Shown in pieces: positions 62,696-64,000 of a stretch of 64,000 nucleotides of DNA. Under the pieces are notes generated by a model. It ran no database searches, had not been told where the DNA came from, and was given only the letters and a program-made list of their open reading frames with translations. Numbering within the stretch: the stretch's first letter is position 1; the number at the start of each line of letters is the position of its first letter. The stretch covers positions 124,001 through 188,000 of the forward strand of contig WPIO01000105.1 in the NCBI GenBank assembly GCA_009760855.2, in the 5' to 3' direction. A program made the translations under genes and the position numbers. Source of the DNA: Cristatella mucedo (taxonomy: Eukaryota > Bryozoa > Phylactolaemata > Cristatellidae).

Positions 62696-64000
62696 GTAAG
62701 CCACTTGTGGCGCGCCGTCGTCTGCTGCCTCTACTATCTGCTCCACTCGCGACTTCCACCTCCCCGTCGAATTCGTGGGCTGTTGGTCGGCGTGGGGGCT
62801 GGGGCGGGATTGCCTACCGGCTAGCGCTGCTGCTGTGGCTCGGAGCGGAGGGATTTCTAGGGCCTCTAGGCCGCACGCTCCGGTTCGCCTGCCTCCTCGG
62901 TCGGAGCTCTGCTCTGCCCGCGCAGCCGCCGCCGCAGCGGGACGTGTCGCCGCCGCGCGGCTCCGCTGGAGCTGAGCTGGCTGGCGCCGTCTCGGCGGGC
63001 TCCCTGCCGCCTAGCTTGCTGCTGTGAATAGCTTCCGCTCGTGCTTCCGCCGCTTGCGTGCCAGAGTAAGAAGTAGGTGTGTGCCTTATCAGCAGGCAAC
63101 GATCCAGCAGCAGCGGTCTCGCTCCGATGCTGCTGCCAGCCAAGCTGCTGATGCCTGACGCGGCGGTCGCGCTATCGTCCGACCGTTATCTTCGCCGCCG
63201 CTCATTCTTCTCCGCCGCCGCCGCCGCACACCGGCTCGCTGCTGTCCCTGAATGCTGTCCCTGAATGCTGTCCCTGAATGCTGTCCCGGGCGCCGGGAGG
63301 CGTCTGCCGCCGAGCGCCGTGCGTCGGTGCCCCGGCGAGGGGTCAGCGTTCTTCTCCTCGTCCTCGGCCACTGCGGTGGCCTCTGCTGCTCTGCGCACAG
63401 TGCACAGTGCGCCCTATTAAACGGGTCGATTGCGTGCCTCCGAGCTGCGTTCTCTAAAGCCGCGCTTGCAGCCCGTTCGCAGGCGCGGGCGGCGCCTTCC
63501 GAAAGTCGGCCCTGCACCGGGCTGTAAGCTATAATTTCCCGACCGGCGCCGTTCGAAGAGGCTGCGGCGGCCGGCCTATTTCGCGTGCCGCCCGCTACGA
63601 TTCGCATCGCGGCTTCGAGGCTTTCGAGCCCGGGGAGCTCGGGGCCGCCTGTACTGGGCTAGCCTGCAGCTGGCGCCACGCGGGCGGGCGGCGGGAGCAC
63701 TCTCTCTGGGCAGCCGGACAGACCGGAGCCGTCGGGCGTCGGACAGTTGCTTCGGCTTTCGGCCACTTCCGCCTGGCTGGCTGGCCGGCCGGCCGGCCGG
63801 TTGGCTGGACCGTACTGTTTGCATGTTTCGCGGCCCGGGCTCCGCTTGCCGGTTCTGCCAGGGCCAGGCTCGGCCCAAACACAGCTCGAGCCCTGCGGCA
63901 TGCATGCGTACAGCGCCCGGAAAAGTTCTCTTAGGCCGCTAGACACACGAGAGTATTGTATTTTTTGCAAACATATATCTTATTCGCTGCATGGCCCCAA
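62696..64000. other. GC-rich block, probable first intron
   Basis: Long ORFs on both strands (up to 172 codons) are Arg/Ala/Pro-rich, typical of GC-rich noncoding DNA. Contains a 13-bp tandem repeat (63242-63287) and (GGCC)n at about 63775-63800. A SINE-I-like end is at 63870-63950 (CAGCTCGAGCCCTGCGGCAT, AGCGCCCGG, AAGTTCTCTTAGGCCGCTAG). Confidence 0.35.
63242..63287 (+). repeat. 13-bp tandem repeat, 3.5 copies
   Basis: CTGTCCCTGAATG repeated perfectly three times plus a partial unit. Confidence 0.95.

Noticed and set aside
63089-63607. 172-codon - ORF
   Set aside because: Same reasoning: a CpG-rich block yields long Arg/Ala ORFs in several frames.

Overview
This is metazoan nuclear DNA, almost certainly from a non-vertebrate animal. 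Host genes are split into short exons with GT-AG introns. There is no bacterial-style gene packing. More than half of what I can recognise is repeats: two families of CR1/L2-like non-LTR retrotransposons (LINE-A and LINE-B), two tRNA-derived SINE families, foldback/MITE-like elements, a ~170-bp tandem array and many long microsatellites. I cannot name the species or phylum.

Two host genes are well supported, and they converge tail to tail. (1) On the + strand, positions 1082-11868 hold the last six coding exons of a PHIP/BRWD-family protein: the second bromodomain, a long acidic/serine/alanine-rich tail and the conserved family C-terminus. All splice phases agree, and the 5' part of the gene lies before the window. 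(2) On the - strand, 33888 down to 17969 holds a complete five-exon TRMT10C (MRPP1) gene of 367 codons. It encodes the methyltransferase-fold subunit of mitochondrial RNase P, and its exons are scattered through 16 kb of transposon-filled introns. The residue that is the catalytic aspartate in the human protein appears as asparagine here.

Layout. 1-12.6 kb: PHIP/BRWD exons; introns carry LINE-A pieces, a SINE, a foldback element and an antisense decayed copy of a dispersed invertebrate protein family. 12.6-18 kb: intergenic space with a foldback element, a SINE and possible LTR-element debris. 18-34 kb: TRMT10C with LINE-B copies, two of them inserted inside other LINE-B copies, and a MITE inserted in a LINE-B copy. 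34-38.4 kb: SINEs, a perfect hairpin and the ~170-bp array. 38.9-45 kb: several short coding-like stretches on the - strand that I could not identify. 42.3-42.7 and 47.9-48.6 kb: very long simple repeats. 46-56 kb: many LINE-B copies, including the best-preserved reverse transcriptase (51.2-52.8 kb). 56.9-57.3 kb: a possible small two-exon gene on +. 62.45-64 kb: a GC-rich, promoter-like block with CCAAT boxes and a 5' splice donor, probably the start of a gene running off the right end.

All assignments come from reading the sequence and recalling protein families. No alignment or database search was run. Edges of old repeats are approximate.
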